Shown piece after piece: positions 18,704 through 27,842 of a DNA stretch of 64,000 nt. Position numbers and translations under genes: made by a program. Below the pieces are notes generated by a model. The model saw only the letters and a list, made by a program, of their open reading frames with translations, was not told the DNA's origin and did not search any database. This DNA comes from Amarolinea aalborgensis (lineage in GTDB: Bacteria; Chloroflexota; Anaerolineae; SSC4; Amarolineaceae), in the NCBI RefSeq assembly GCF_900491745.1, contig NZ_UETR01000003.1, positions 1 to 64,000 of the forward strand, in the 5' to 3' direction. Position 1 is the first letter of the stretch. Each line of letters begins with the position of its first letter.

Positions 18704-20002
18704 CAGAACTCGCGTCTCAGCATCCTGCACCAACGTGGGGGTGAGCAGGTCCTCCACCAGATGCGGCAGGTGATAAATCATGATCCCAGGCATGAGGGCG
18801 ACCGGCGGCTCCTCGGCCAGGGTGAAAAGGACGACACGGCGGCCGGCGCGGGCCAGGTCAAGCAGCGCGGCCAGCAGGGCCTCATGCGCGATGGCCGTCA
18901 CCAACACCAGGGTGGCGCCCCACGGCGCGCGCGGCGCCTCACGCAGGAGCATCTCCTCGATCGGGCCGGTGGCGAAGTTGGTCACCGCGGCCAGCAGCTC
19001 CAGAATGTGCAGCAGTTGGTCAGGGCTGCGGCCTGGCAGCACGCGGATCGGCTGGTCGCTGTTGGGCAGCGCGCCGTTGGCGATGAGGCCGACCGGCAGG
19101 CGCTGCTCTGCGGCCAGCGCGGCCAGGGTGCCGGCCACGCTGACGACGCGTTCCAGCAGCTCAGGAATGTAGCCGTGCCAGTGGCGCACGAGCGTCGCCA
19201 CGTTGAGGAAGATCAGCACCTGGGCTTCGGCGCTCGGCTCGAAGGCCCGACTGAGCAGCTGCTGTTGGCGCGCGGTGGCCTTCCAATGCACATGATGCAG
19301 CGAATCGGCCGGCTGCCAGGCGCGAATGCCCACCGTGCGCAGCGGATCGTCGAACAGGCGCCCGCGGGCGCCCTGGCTGCCGAACGGATTCTTGCGCGGC
19401 AGGCGCAAATCGGCCGCGCGGTAGAGGTGCGGATAGACAATCAGGCGCTGGCGTTCCATCAGGGTGGCGCGGCGGCTGAAGAGGCCAAAGCCATCACCGG
19501 TCGTGACCACCGATGGGCCGAAAGTGTAGAAGCCGCGCTCACTGCATTGAATTTGGAACGAACGCTGCAGGCGTTGAAACGCGCCGGGCATCCAGAAGGT
19601 ATGGAACTCGCCCAGGTTGGTGGTGGCGTTGACCATGACTTTGCTGGCGTTGACCGGCAGTTCGACGGGGAAACGATCCACAATGCTAAGCCAGGTTAGG
19701 GGCAGGAGCTTCTGGTTGCGCACCATCAGCACCAGGTTGATGGTCTCGCCGCGAAAGGCGCGGATTTCGCTCAAATGCCGTTCGTAGTGCAGACCAAAGA
19801 GGCTGAGCGCGTTCCAGAGCCAGCTCGTCGCCGCGACCACGAGGAGAGCCACGGCGACCGCGGTCAAGAAGACATTCTGCAGCACCAGCCCTAAGAACAG
19901 CAGCAGCGCGCCCAGGACAACCCAGGCGTCGCTGAACTGCGTGTCGCTTTCGACATCTATGAAGCGATGGTGATGCGGTGTTCGAGATAGCCGACGCAGC
20001 AT
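18701..20002 (-). CDS. DUF58 domain protein
   Basis: 433 residues. Two N-terminal membrane helices (about 25-65) are followed by a beta-rich domain and the DUF58 core, whose hallmark is RAWQPADSLHHVHWKATAR (about 230-248). The C-terminal region has a VWA-like fold. DUF58 proteins commonly work with MoxR-type ATPases. It is transcribed after recJ, 49 bp downstream, and before the DUF4129 gene. Confidence 0.85.
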   Translation of the reverse strand: MLRRLSRTPHHHRFIDVESDTQFSDAWVVLGALLLFLGLVLQNVFLTAVAVALLVVAATSWLWNALSLFGLHYERHLSEIRAFRGETINLVLMVRNQKLLPLTWLSIVDRFPVELPVNASKVMVNATTNLGEFHTFWMPGAFQRLQRSFQIQCSERGFYTFGPSVVTTGDGFGLFSRRATLMERQRLIVYPHLYRAADLRLPRKNPFGSQGARGRLFDDPLRTVGIRAWQPADSLHHVHWKATARQQQLLSRAFEPSAEAQVLIFLNVATLVRHWHGYIPELLERVVSVAGTLAALAAEQRLPVGLIANGALPNSDQPIRVLPGRSPDQLLHILELLAAVTNFATGPIEEMLLREAPRAPWGATLVLVTAIAHEALLAALLDLARAGRRVVLFTLAEEPPVALMPGIMIYHLPHLVEDLLTPTLVQDAETRVL

Positions 20003-20051
20003 GTTCTTTGGCCCTCATTTGTACCGCGCGGTGCGGCGCATGGGAGACGAA

Positions 20052-21824
20052 TCAGCCAGCGGATGGCGCGCCGGTTGGCATCAGGGTGGGCTGATAGGCG
20101 TCGAGCGCGCCTTCGGACAGCTTGAGATCATGCACATTCAACTGCAGACGGCGGTTGCCGTTGTACTCATTGGCTTCGAGCGCAAAAACCACGTCCAGGC
20201 GCTGACGCACGCGGCTCAGCCAGTGGCCTTGACGGAAGGCAATGGCGTCACGCGGCGGCCCGCCGTCGCTCAGCGTCAGCTTGAGATGCGCACCTTCGCC
20301 GCCAACGGTGCGCGCCTCCAGCACTTTGCAGTCACGCGCCAGCAGAACTGGCGGCCGGTTGTCCTGACCGCATGGCTCCAACTGCTGCAGAACCGCCAGC
20401 AGGCCAAAGTCCAGGTCGCTGAGGCGCACCACGGCGTCAATCTCGAACACCGGCTGCAGCGTCTGCTGCGCCAGCTCGGCCGCAGCCACGGCCTGAATCT
20501 CCTCGCGAAACTGGGGCAGGCGTTCGGTGCGAATCTTGAAGCCAGCCGCGGCTTCGTGCCCGCCGTGGCGCTCCAGCAGATGCGCCACCTGGTCGAGCGC
20601 GCGGGTGATGTGGAACGCTGGAATGCTGCGCGCGGAGCCGTGGCTGAAGTCAGGCCCGCGCTCGATGACGATGGTGGGCCGGTAGAACTCCTCGGTCAAT
20701 TTACCCGCGGCCAGCCCCACCACGCCGTGCAGAAAATCGTCGCCTTCGGCCAGCAAGAGCAGCCCATTGCCGGGATTGGCTTCGATTTGACGCCGCGCGC
20801 GCTGCACGGTCTGCTCAGTCAGTTCTTGACGCTGGGTGTTCAGATGGCCCAACTGCGCGGCCAGCTCAGCCGCTTCGGTCTGATCCTGGCTGGAGAGCAG
20901 GCGGTAGGCCAGCATGGCCGACTGCAGCCGGCCGGCGGCGTTGAGGCGCGGGGCCAGCCGAAAGCCGATGGCGGTTGTATCCGCCTGGCCCGGCGTGACG
21001 CCCGCCTGCTGCATGAGCGCCTGCAGCCCAACGCGCGTCGTGCGGTTGAGGCGCGCCAGCCCCTGGCGCACCAGCTCGCGATTCTCCTGCAGCAGCGGCA
21101 CGATGTCGGCCACGGTGCCGAGCGCGACCAGGTCAAGCAGATCGCTTTCGTCCAGGCTCGGAGGCTGAGCGCCGCGGGGCAGATTGGCGTTGACCGCGCG
21201 CAGGAGACCCTGCGCGACGCGATAGGCAACGCCAACGCCAGCCAGCCCGCTGAAGCCGTAGCGGCAGCCGGCCTGGCGCGGGTTGATGACCGCGAGCGCG
21301 TTGGGCAGCTCCGCGCCGACGTGATGGTGATCGGTAATGATCAGATCGAGGCCCAACGTGCGGGCATGGTCGGCTTCGGCCAGCGAGCGGATGCCGCAGT
21401 CCACGGTGATGACAAGCGCGAAGCCCTGCTGGTGCAAGAACGTCAGCGCCCGGTTATTCAGGCCGTAGCCTTCATCTACGCGGTGCGGGATGTACGGCTC
21501 CACCTGACCGCCGCACGCACGCAGCGCCTGTACCAACAGCGTGGTGGAGGTGACGCCGTCCGCGTCGAAATCGCCGTAGACCGCAATGCGTTCGCCCTGG
21601 CGCAGGGCGCGGCGGATGCGCGTGACAGCTTCGGGCAGCCCTTTCAGGCTGTATGGATTCTTGACCAGGGTGGATCCTTGCAGGAAGGCCTCGATCACGG
21701 TGGGATCGCGCAGGCCGCGGTTGTACAGAATCTGCGCCAGCACGCGATGCACGTGCGGCACTTGCGCCAGGAAGGCAGGTGGGGCAGGCTCGGCAATCTT
21801 CCAGATTCTGGACAGCGGCGGCAC
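20052..21824 (-). CDS. recJ: Single-stranded-DNA-specific exonuclease RecJ
   Basis: 590 residues, close to the usual RecJ length. The DHH phosphoesterase motifs are intact: YGDFDADGV (Asp85, 87, 89), a TVDCGI strand and ITDHHHVG (165-167). The DHHA1 motif appears as GHEAAAGFKI near residue 420. The C-terminal OB-fold part follows. It degrades single-stranded DNA 5' to 3' in recombination and mismatch repair. The start is a GTG with GAGG 9 nt upstream. It leads a minus-strand run with the DUF58 and DUF4129 genes. Confidence 0.93.
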   Translation of the reverse strand: MPPLSRIWKIAEPAPPAFLAQVPHVHRVLAQILYNRGLRDPTVIEAFLQGSTLVKNPYSLKGLPEAVTRIRRALRQGERIAVYGDFDADGVTSTTLLVQALRACGGQVEPYIPHRVDEGYGLNNRALTFLHQQGFALVITVDCGIRSLAEADHARTLGLDLIITDHHHVGAELPNALAVINPRQAGCRYGFSGLAGVGVAYRVAQGLLRAVNANLPRGAQPPSLDESDLLDLVALGTVADIVPLLQENRELVRQGLARLNRTTRVGLQALMQQAGVTPGQADTTAIGFRLAPRLNAAGRLQSAMLAYRLLSSQDQTEAAELAAQLGHLNTQRQELTEQTVQRARRQIEANPGNGLLLLAEGDDFLHGVVGLAAGKLTEEFYRPTIVIERGPDFSHGSARSIPAFHITRALDQVAHLLERHGGHEAAAGFKIRTERLPQFREEIQAVAAAELAQQTLQPVFEIDAVVRLSDLDFGLLAVLQQLEPCGQDNRPPVLLARDCKVLEARTVGGEGAHLKLTLSDGGPPRDAIAFRQGHWLSRVRQRLDVVFALEANEYNGNRRLQLNVHDLKLSEGALDAYQPTLMPTGAPSAG

Positions 21825-21912
21825 GGGTCAAACCTCAGCAAAGGGATGGGGTCTATTGTAGCACGTTGCGCCTGTTCTGCCAACGCCGGTTGCCAAAGCG
21901 CAGCAATTCCCA

Positions 21913-22050
21913 ATGTGGGGCATAGTCAACCACAAGGAGCACATGCGGGGGTGGGTGAACGCAAAGAAACGGCAGACTAAACGCAAAACAGCAGTTTTTT
22001 GTGTTCTTTGTGATCTCTGCGGCGAAAAACTCGGCCAAATTTGGAACTAC
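21913..22050 (-). repeat. Dispersed intergenic repeat, copy 1
   Basis: Read on the minus strand, this stretch closely matches 27627-27762. Shared parts are GTAGTTCCAAAT, CAGAGATCACAAAGAAC and TTCACCCACCCCCGCATGTG. It is the common 'CACAGAGATCACAAAGAACGCA' class of intergenic repeat, here in two inverted copies about 5.7 kb apart. Confidence 0.7.
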
Positions 22051-22091
22051 TGGCCAAAGCGCGGCGCCTGTGAATCTGCGGCGGCGAGATT

Positions 22092-22133
22092 GGAAAAGCC
22101 TGGGCTACCGGTTGTGTACGGCAGCCCAGGCTT
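22092..22133 (-). terminator. Hairpin with short T-run, probable terminator
   Basis: An 11-bp perfect stem (AAGCCTGGGCT / AGCCCAGGCTT) is followed, on the minus strand, by TTTTCC. It lies downstream of the acyl-CoA synthetase gene in the minus direction. Confidence 0.4.
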
Positions 22134-22361
22134 CGTTCATGCACTGGGGAATTCCATGCCGGCTGGACCAGCTTCTCAGATGAGCGGCCCATGCGCTGCG
22201 CGCGCAACCGTCTATGAAAACGGCAGGCGGCCCCGGAGTCGCAAACTTGTTCGATTCTTTTTCGGTCAGCCTTCACACAAAGCCGCCGAGGGTCAATAGG
22301 TTCTTTGTGTCTTGGTGTCTTTGTGTGAGCCAGTCCTATCCGGGGAGCCAGCATCTTCAGG

Positions 22362-24095
22362 TCAGCGGTCCCATCCGCCCTGTGCGCGCAAGGCGGCGAT
22401 GGTCTCTTTGGCCAGGGCTGACAGCGTCACGTAATCGGTCTTTGCCACCCGATTGAGAGGCAGCTGTCCAGGTTCCAAGATCACATAGTGCAGCGGTCGC
22501 ATGTAGGCGGTCAGCCCGCGGCCATGCGCTTCCAGGTCCGCCGGGGTCAACTCAATTCCCGGCTTCTTTTCCACAAAGGCCACGATGGCTTCGACGAACA
22601 CATCGTGCTCCACCCCCACCACGGCCGCGGCCGCCACTTTCTCACGCAATTCGCACAGGTAATCTTCCACCTGGGCCGGGTAGACCTGGTATCCCTTGGG
22701 CTTGATTACCCAGCGTGTGCGCGCGGTAAAGTGCAGACCGGCGTCGTCCTTGAAGCCGATGTCGCCGGTGTAGATGATCCCATCCGTGGAGATGGTGTGC
22801 GCCGTCGCTTCAGGGTTATTGACGTAGCCCAAGAATGTCTGCGGGCCGCTGAAGCAGATGTCCCCAATCTCGCCGTCGGGCAGCTCGGCGCCGGCCGCGC
22901 CATCAGCCTGCAGGGGCTGACGAATGGAGAGCGGATAGGCTGGCATGTCGAAGCCGACGCTGGCGAGAATATCATCCACGGTGCCATCGAGGGGCGAATA
23001 GGTGACAAAACCGCCGGTTTCCGTCAAGCCCAGCCCTGTGCCAAACTTGGGCGCCATGGCCTTGAGCCGCTCCAGGAACGAGCGCGGCACCTGCTGGCCG
23101 CCGTAGAGGGCAAACTCCAAGCTCGACAGGTCGTACTGGTCGTAATTCGGCAGGCGCCACTCCATGTTGAAAAGGGCCGGAATCTGGCCCATGACCGTGA
23201 CCCTGTAGTCTTGGATGGCCTGCAGCGACTTGACCGGATCGAAGATGTGCAAAATGACGGCTGTGCCGCCCATCCAGAGGACAGTCATCAACTGCTCGGC
23301 CTGTCCGCCGACGTGCGATGGCGGCAGGTTGACCAACATGCGCGAGTCTTCCCCAATGCCAAAGCCGTAGGCCAGGCACATGTTTTGGCAGGTGATGTTG
23401 CGGTGCGAGAGCAGCGCCGGCTTCGGGTAGCCGGTGGAACCGGTGGTGAAAATGACCTGCGCGCCGTCGGTTTCCGCAACGGCCGCCGCCGCGGCGCCAA
23501 ACGCGCGCAGGGTCGGCGAGTTCGCAGGGTCCTGCACCGCCGCCGTCGCCAGGGCCTGCGCCTCGGCGGCGAGAACAAAGGCCGACTTGGCGCCCGCGAT
23601 CGTCTCATCGGGCGCAGAGAACTGAATGAAATGCTCCACGAACGGGCAGTGCGCCATCACGGCCTTGCCCAGCTCGCGGAAGTCGGCCAGTGGCGTCTGT
23701 CCGAGGAAGGCGTAACCTTTGGCTTTGATCAGGCTCAGGCTGCGAATCACCTCCGGCCCCTTCAAGCGCAGATCCAGCGGCGCATGGATCACGCCGATTT
23801 TGAAGCAGGCGTACTGTAGGAAAATGTGTTCGGTTAGGAACGGCAGCGAAGTCGCAAAAAAATCACCCTTCTTGAACCCCATCGCGACCAACTTCATGGC
23901 GAGCGCGGTGGTGGTCTTGTCGAATTGTTCCCAGGTGATTTCCTGCTTGGTGTCGGCGTTGATGAGGGCCAGCGCCTTGGGCTTGGCGCGCGCCCATTTG
24001 GCGACGATGCCATGCAGCAGATGCCGATCGGCGAAGTCAGTCTCATAATGTCCCAACGTCATTTGCGGGACGCCATGTCGCTTCTCAATCTCCAC
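22362..24095 (-). CDS. AMP-forming acyl-CoA synthetase / ligase
   Basis: 577 residues of the ANL superfamily, activating a carboxylate to an acyl-adenylate and then a CoA thioester. The P-loop-like motif FTTGSTGYPKP (216-226), the adenine-binding LGLTETGG, YTGDIGF, the hinge RTRWVIKPKGYQVYP and the catalytic Lys in NRVAKTDY are all present. The acyl specificity is not evident. It begins 26 bp after the amidohydrolase gene, so the two likely form an operon and may act on the same compound. Confidence 0.88.
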   Translation of the reverse strand: MEIEKRHGVPQMTLGHYETDFADRHLLHGIVAKWARAKPKALALINADTKQEITWEQFDKTTTALAMKLVAMGFKKGDFFATSLPFLTEHIFLQYACFKIGVIHAPLDLRLKGPEVIRSLSLIKAKGYAFLGQTPLADFRELGKAVMAHCPFVEHFIQFSAPDETIAGAKSAFVLAAEAQALATAAVQDPANSPTLRAFGAAAAAVAETDGAQVIFTTGSTGYPKPALLSHRNITCQNMCLAYGFGIGEDSRMLVNLPPSHVGGQAEQLMTVLWMGGTAVILHIFDPVKSLQAIQDYRVTVMGQIPALFNMEWRLPNYDQYDLSSLEFALYGGQQVPRSFLERLKAMAPKFGTGLGLTETGGFVTYSPLDGTVDDILASVGFDMPAYPLSIRQPLQADGAAGAELPDGEIGDICFSGPQTFLGYVNNPEATAHTISTDGIIYTGDIGFKDDAGLHFTARTRWVIKPKGYQVYPAQVEDYLCELREKVAAAAVVGVEHDVFVEAIVAFVEKKPGIELTPADLEAHGRGLTAYMRPLHYVILEPGQLPLNRVAKTDYVTLSALAKETIAALRAQGGWDR

Positions 24096-24121
24096 GATTT
24101 CTTCCTCCAGGCGGCGGGGGT

Positions 24122-24961
24122 TTACGAGTCCAATTTGAACACGCGCTGCGCGTTGTCGTGCATGAACCGGGCGCGCACGTCCGGCGGCAAATCGAGCGCC
24201 AGCGCTTGCTGCGTACAGGTTTCGAAGGATAACTGCGGGAAGTTGGTGGCAAACAGCACCTTGTCCCTGCCGTAGGTGCGCAAGAAGTGAAGCAGCGACG
24301 GTGGGTAGTAGCGCGGCAGGTAGGCGGATGTGTCAATGTAGACATTGGCGTGCTTCCAGGCCAGGCTGATCATCTCATCGGTCCAGGGATAGCCAATGTG
24401 CCCGCCGACGATGCGCAGTTCGGGAAACGTGAGGGCCACTTCATCTATGTAGGGAATGGGGCGCCCCGTTTCGGAGGGCATGAGGGGGCCGGTGTGACCC
24501 ACCTGCGTGCAGAATGGGATGTCAAGCTCGATACATTTGACATAAAGGGGATAGTACAGCTTATCGTTGGGTGGGCGATTCCACAGCCAGGGGAGCACGC
24601 GCAGCGCCTTGAAGCCCAGCTCTTTGACTGCGCGCTCTAGTTCATGCACTGCTTCCAACGGGCGCTCGAGGTTGACCGCGGCGACGCCGTTGAAGCGGCC
24701 GGGGAACTCGCGTACAATGGCTGCGACGTCGTCGTTGCTGAACACCCAGGCGCCGGGCCGACGCCAGGCCGACAGCAGCACCGTTTGGATGCCGGCTCGA
24801 TCCATCAGGGCGACTGTTTCTGCAGGGGTCAAACCGGTTTCGAGAAGATGGCTGGCGCCCGATTGGGCAAAGAGACGCAAGATTTCCGGCACGTGTTGGA
24901 AACCCTGCAGGGACGCGGGCTGCGCCCAGGCATCAATGATGGTCATCAGTTCAGTTGACAT
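24122..24961 (-). CDS. Amidohydrolase-2 family protein
   Basis: 279 residues with a TIM-barrel amidohydrolase pattern. Later metal or substrate motifs are visible as QVGHTGPL, GGHIGYPWT and FATNFP. The usual N-terminal H-x-H of the family is replaced by IDAWAQP, and the late conserved Asp appears as Asn (ATNFP). It is therefore either a variant with fewer metal ligands or a non-hydrolytic member such as a decarboxylase-like protein. It is the first gene of the operon with the acyl-CoA synthetase. Confidence 0.75.
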   Translation of the reverse strand: MSTELMTIIDAWAQPASLQGFQHVPEILRLFAQSGASHLLETGLTPAETVALMDRAGIQTVLLSAWRRPGAWVFSNDDVAAIVREFPGRFNGVAAVNLERPLEAVHELERAVKELGFKALRVLPWLWNRPPNDKLYYPLYVKCIELDIPFCTQVGHTGPLMPSETGRPIPYIDEVALTFPELRIVGGHIGYPWTDEMISLAWKHANVYIDTSAYLPRYYPPSLLHFLRTYGRDKVLFATNFPQLSFETCTQQALALDLPPDVRARFMHDNAQRVFKLDS

Positions 24962-24994
24962 CGTTGTCCTTTGTGATGCTGACCTTATGTGATT

Positions 24995-25023
24995 ATTTTA
25001 ACATAGTCCTCGCCGATTGTCAT
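24995..25023 (-). promoter_or_regulatory. Sigma70-type promoter of the amidohydrolase operon
   Basis: On the minus strand ATGACA (25023-25018) and TAAAAT (25000-24995) are 17 bp apart. The leader is about 27 nt, with AAGGA before the ATG at 24961. Confidence 0.5.
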
Positions 25024-25716
25024 CTTGTCGCCCTGCGTAGGGTGTGGTTCAAACTGGGGGCATTTCAGAATGGGGGCCGTTCGGCTGAGACCTCGTCGAA
25101 GCGGGTTGGGCGATTGAGGCTTCGTCGTGAGCGGCTCGACCGCACGGTTCGACAGGCTCGACCGCACGGTTCGACAGGCTCTGAGCTTGTCGAAGGCCGC
25201 TGCCACCACGGTTAATACGGTTAGATGCAGCTCCTCAGCCACGGGCTTGGCACCGGCTTGTCGAGGCCGCACGGTTCTGCACGGCAGGCTCAGCCCAAGC
25301 ACGGGCCCGCGTCAGGCCTTGCGGCTCGAATGGAAAGGGCCCGCCACCTACGTAACCCAGCCGTTGACAAGATGCAACCAGTTCCTATCGGCTGCGCGGC
25401 CTGAAATACGTCAGCCACGCCGCTCCAGTTACAAGACGATGCCGCCAAGCCCCGATCCGGGAACCGTCCAGGCCGGCATTGCTGCCGAAACGTACCTCCA
25501 GGTCGGGCTGCACGCGTTCCATGCAGCCCGTAGACCCCGGCATCCGTTCACGGTAACCCGCCGCGCCGGCAGGCGCTTAGCTGGGTGCGCATCCGGCTAC
25601 GACATCCGGGCCAGCACCCCCGCCGGAGGCCAAAGGCCATCCGGCTACGAGGTGCAAGCCCCTCCGGGGCTACGCCCTCAAACTGAAATGCACCCCCTTG
25701 CGTTGCCTTGTCGGCT
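25024..25716. repeat. Non-coding interval rich in short palindromic repeats
   Basis: No gene is supported. Positions 25080-25210 carry tandem units of 'gaccgcacggttcgacaggct' and the related 'gctctgagcttgtcgaag', a short mobile-looking palindromic motif also seen at 33350, 44510 and 60710-60797. The remaining part, to the sigma-factor gene, is low in coding signal. Confidence 0.6.
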
Positions 25717-26565
25717 TTACGGCTCGAAATGATCGGGATGATCCGCGACGAAGATCCGCAGGCGCTGCTCCGCGCGCAAGAGCGCGCTGGCAACTGCGCC
25801 GTACGTCGTGTTGAACTCTGAGGCCGCGTCCGCCAGGCTCTTGTCTCGCAGCCGACATTCAACGAATACCTGACGCTGCCAGGGAGACGTGACGCACCGC
25901 AACGCTTCGGTCATGGCTTCATCGAACAACAGGTGATCGCGGTCATGAAAGGCGACGCGCATGCGGTCGTTGGGATGAAGATCGAAGGGCGATTCCTCGG
26001 AACTCTCATGCAGCATTTCAATGTCGTAGGGCAGCGAGGCATCAAGCGCCTCATGCCGACGCAGCAGGTCAATCGTCAGATGCTGCGCGACGATGGTCAG
26101 CCAGGCCACGAAATCTACGTCCCACGGATAGCGCGTGAGAACGACAAGCAGCTTGAGGCACATGGTTTGGGCAATGTCTTCGCTGTCCACTTGCGCGCGT
26201 CGCCACGGCACCTGATAGCGGGTCAGGGAGCGCACGACCTGCGCCCTGATATCGCGATAGAGTGCACGCCAGACGGTTGGGTCGTTGGAAGTCAGCGCCA
26301 GCACATGGTCATAGTGCGTCTCGATCATCTGCGCGATGATCGCGACATACGGCATCCAGCCCTGGCGGGTGACCACTGCTCGCATACGCTGGAGGCGCTG
26401 CCAGCGGGGCCCGGTGAGGTTGTGATAGGCGAGCCGGTTGAGCAATTCTGCGCCATCGTCCGCGGGCCAACGGCGCCATGGTGTGCGCTGCTCGGCCCAC
26501 GCCGCTTCGACGAGCTGAAAACAGAACGCGCGCAATTCATCGGTGGAAGGAACATACATGGTCAT
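25717..26565 (-). CDS. ECF-type sigma-70 family factor
   Basis: 282 residues. The middle has the sigma region 2 pattern (DSEDIAQTMCLKLL...FVAWLTIVAQHLTIDLLRRH). The C-terminal part has a region-4 helix-turn-helix (SPWQRQVFVECRLRDKSLADAASEFNTTYGAVASALLRA, cited here in pieces: RQVFVECRLRDKSLADAAS and GAVASALLRAEQRLRI). The long N-terminal extension of about 90 residues is unusual for a minimal ECF factor. GAGGAGG precedes the ATG by 7 nt. No anti-sigma gene is adjacent. Its promoter set is unknown; it is one candidate reader of the repeated CGTAACG promoters, without direct evidence. Confidence 0.75.
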   Translation of the reverse strand: MTMYVPSTDELRAFCFQLVEAAWAEQRTPWRRWPADDGAELLNRLAYHNLTGPRWQRLQRMRAVVTRQGWMPYVAIIAQMIETHYDHVLALTSNDPTVWRALYRDIRAQVVRSLTRYQVPWRRAQVDSEDIAQTMCLKLLVVLTRYPWDVDFVAWLTIVAQHLTIDLLRRHEALDASLPYDIEMLHESSEESPFDLHPNDRMRVAFHDRDHLLFDEAMTEALRCVTSPWQRQVFVECRLRDKSLADAASEFNTTYGAVASALLRAEQRLRIFVADHPDHFEP

Positions 26566-26616
26566 GCGGAGGCCCTCCTCAGCGGGTGTTCATCAGAGCA
26601 TCATGACACGAGTAGT

Positions 26617-26633
26617 AGATTGTGGTACAATCT
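26617..26633. promoter_or_regulatory. Perfect inverted repeat, candidate operator
   Basis: AGATTG-TGGTA-CAATCT lies between the divergent sigma-factor and methyltransferase genes, about 50 bp before the sigma-factor start. It may be a regulator site. Confidence 0.35.
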
Positions 26634-26801
26634 GTGAACGTAAAAAGTGGTCTCAACGACACCGCATCATCCGGGAAATCATGGGCGCCCGCGATAGGAT
26701 GGGGTGAGCGTGCGAACCGGCGGCTATTACCATTATACTACGCATGTTGCCGTTTTTGCAAATCCGGCGCATCGCTGCACTCTAACTTGAAGGTGACAAA
26801 A

Positions 26802-27623
26802 ATGACCGTTCAAATGACCTTTGACGAGATTGACCTCTATTCCGGTTTGGCGGCGCTGCATTGGTCCGCGTATGACGACCCGGCGTGGGATCATGATTTC
26901 TACAAGCGCATCGTGGAGCAGGCTGGCGGGCTGGCGTTGGACGTGGCCTGCGGCGCAGGCCGGCTGCTGCGCCGTTACTTGCAGGCCGGGCTGGAGGTCG
27001 AGGGCGTGGACAGCGCGGCCGACATGCTGGCGGTCTGCCGGCAAAAGGCTGAGGCCGATGGGTTGGCGCCCGTGCTTTACTGCCAGCCGATGCAGGCGCT
27101 CGACCTGCCCAAGCGTTACGCGTGCATCTATGTTCCGTGCGGCAGCTTCACCTGCGTCATTGGCCAGGAGAACGCCCTCGAAGCGCTGCGCCGCTTCCAT
27201 CGCCACCTGCTGCCCGGCGGTGTGCTGGCCTTCAACGCCTATTTCGGCGATTGGGGCGATTACGACTACAACAAGCCGGAGGCCGAACGCATCTATCCGT
27301 CACCCTGGAAGCCGCACGTGATCAAGGAGTTTGGCGGGCAGCGGCGCCTGGTGGTCGAACGGCGCTGGACCGGCATGGATCCGGTCGAGCAGATCAGCAG
27401 CGAGCAGCGACGGTATCGCCTCTACGACGGCGAGCAGCTGCTGCAAGAGGAGATTCACGCCGGCCAGAACCATTGGTACTTCAGGAAGGAGATGCTGCTG
27501 ATGCTGCGCCTGGCTGGCTTTACGGATGTGCAGGTCAAGGGCGATTACACCGACGAGGACTTCGGTCCGCAGCACACGGGGACCATGGTGTTCATCTGTC
27601 GCAAGCCCAACGTCCCGGCTTGA
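26802..27623 (+). CDS. SAM-dependent methyltransferase (class I)
   Basis: 273 residues. The SAM site is ALDVACGAGRLLRRYLQAGL, followed by VEGVDSAADML and LLPGGVLAFNAYF. The N-terminal motif MTFDEIDLYSGLAALHW is characteristic, and its first part is duplicated as an orphan fragment at 41401. I chose the ATG at 26802 because GAAGGTG lies 7 nt upstream; the earlier open frame has no homologous look. The substrate is unknown. It is followed by a dispersed repeat. Confidence 0.85.
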   Translation: MTVQMTFDEIDLYSGLAALHWSAYDDPAWDHDFYKRIVEQAGGLALDVACGAGRLLRRYLQAGLEVEGVDSAADMLAVCRQKAEADGLAPVLYCQPMQALDLPKRYACIYVPCGSFTCVIGQENALEALRRFHRHLLPGGVLAFNAYFGDWGDYDYNKPEAERIYPSPWKPHVIKEFGGQRRLVVERRWTGMDPVEQISSEQRRYRLYDGEQLLQEEIHAGQNHWYFRKEMLLMLRLAGFTDVQVKGDYTDEDFGPQHTGTMVFICRKPNVPA

Positions 27624-27626
27624 CAG

Positions 27627-27762
27627 GCAGTAGTTCCAAATGCGGCCTGGTTTTTTGACCACAGAGATCACAAAGAACGCAAAGAAGCCGCCAATTTGCA
27701 CCTGAGCTGCCTTTTCTTTGTGTTCACCCACCCCCGCATGTGTTCTTTGTGGTTGGATGTGT
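27627..27762 (+). repeat. Dispersed intergenic repeat, copy 2
   Basis: This is the direct-orientation partner of 21913-22050. It starts GTAGTTCCAAATG and contains CAGAGATCACAAAGAACGC and TTCACCCACCCCCGCATGTG. It lies between two genes and has no coding content. Confidence 0.7.
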
Positions 27763-27842
27763 GCTACCTTTGGAATTCCGGCTTGACAGGTCCAGAACCG
27801 TGCGTTCAGCGGCGGGCGCCCGCCGCTTCAAGGAGAAACTCA

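Larger units (their letters stand above)
21840..22361. other. Non-coding interval with dispersed repeat and hairpin
   Basis: No gene is supported here. The interval holds a dispersed repeat (about 21913-22050), a minus-strand hairpin that may end the upstream operon (22092-22133), and a TTCTTTGTGTCTTGGTGTCTTTGTG tract near 22300 (written in two parts: TTCTTTGTGTC and TTGGTGTCTTTGTG), related to the same repeat type. Confidence 0.6.

Noticed and set aside
20001..21980. Long plus-strand open frame of 659 codons
   Set aside because: It is antisense to recJ, whose motifs are all intact. The translation is rich in Arg, Gln and Ala, as expected of a shadow frame.
25127..25732. Plus-strand open frame of 201 codons
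   Set aside because: The translation is repeat-derived (RFDRLDRTVRQALSLSK) and overlaps the end of the sigma-factor gene. No ribosome site or domain.
27696..27842. Longer N-terminus for the flavoprotein
   Set aside because: It is translated from the dispersed repeat. The GTG at 27843 has a good ribosome site and starts the FAD domain normally.
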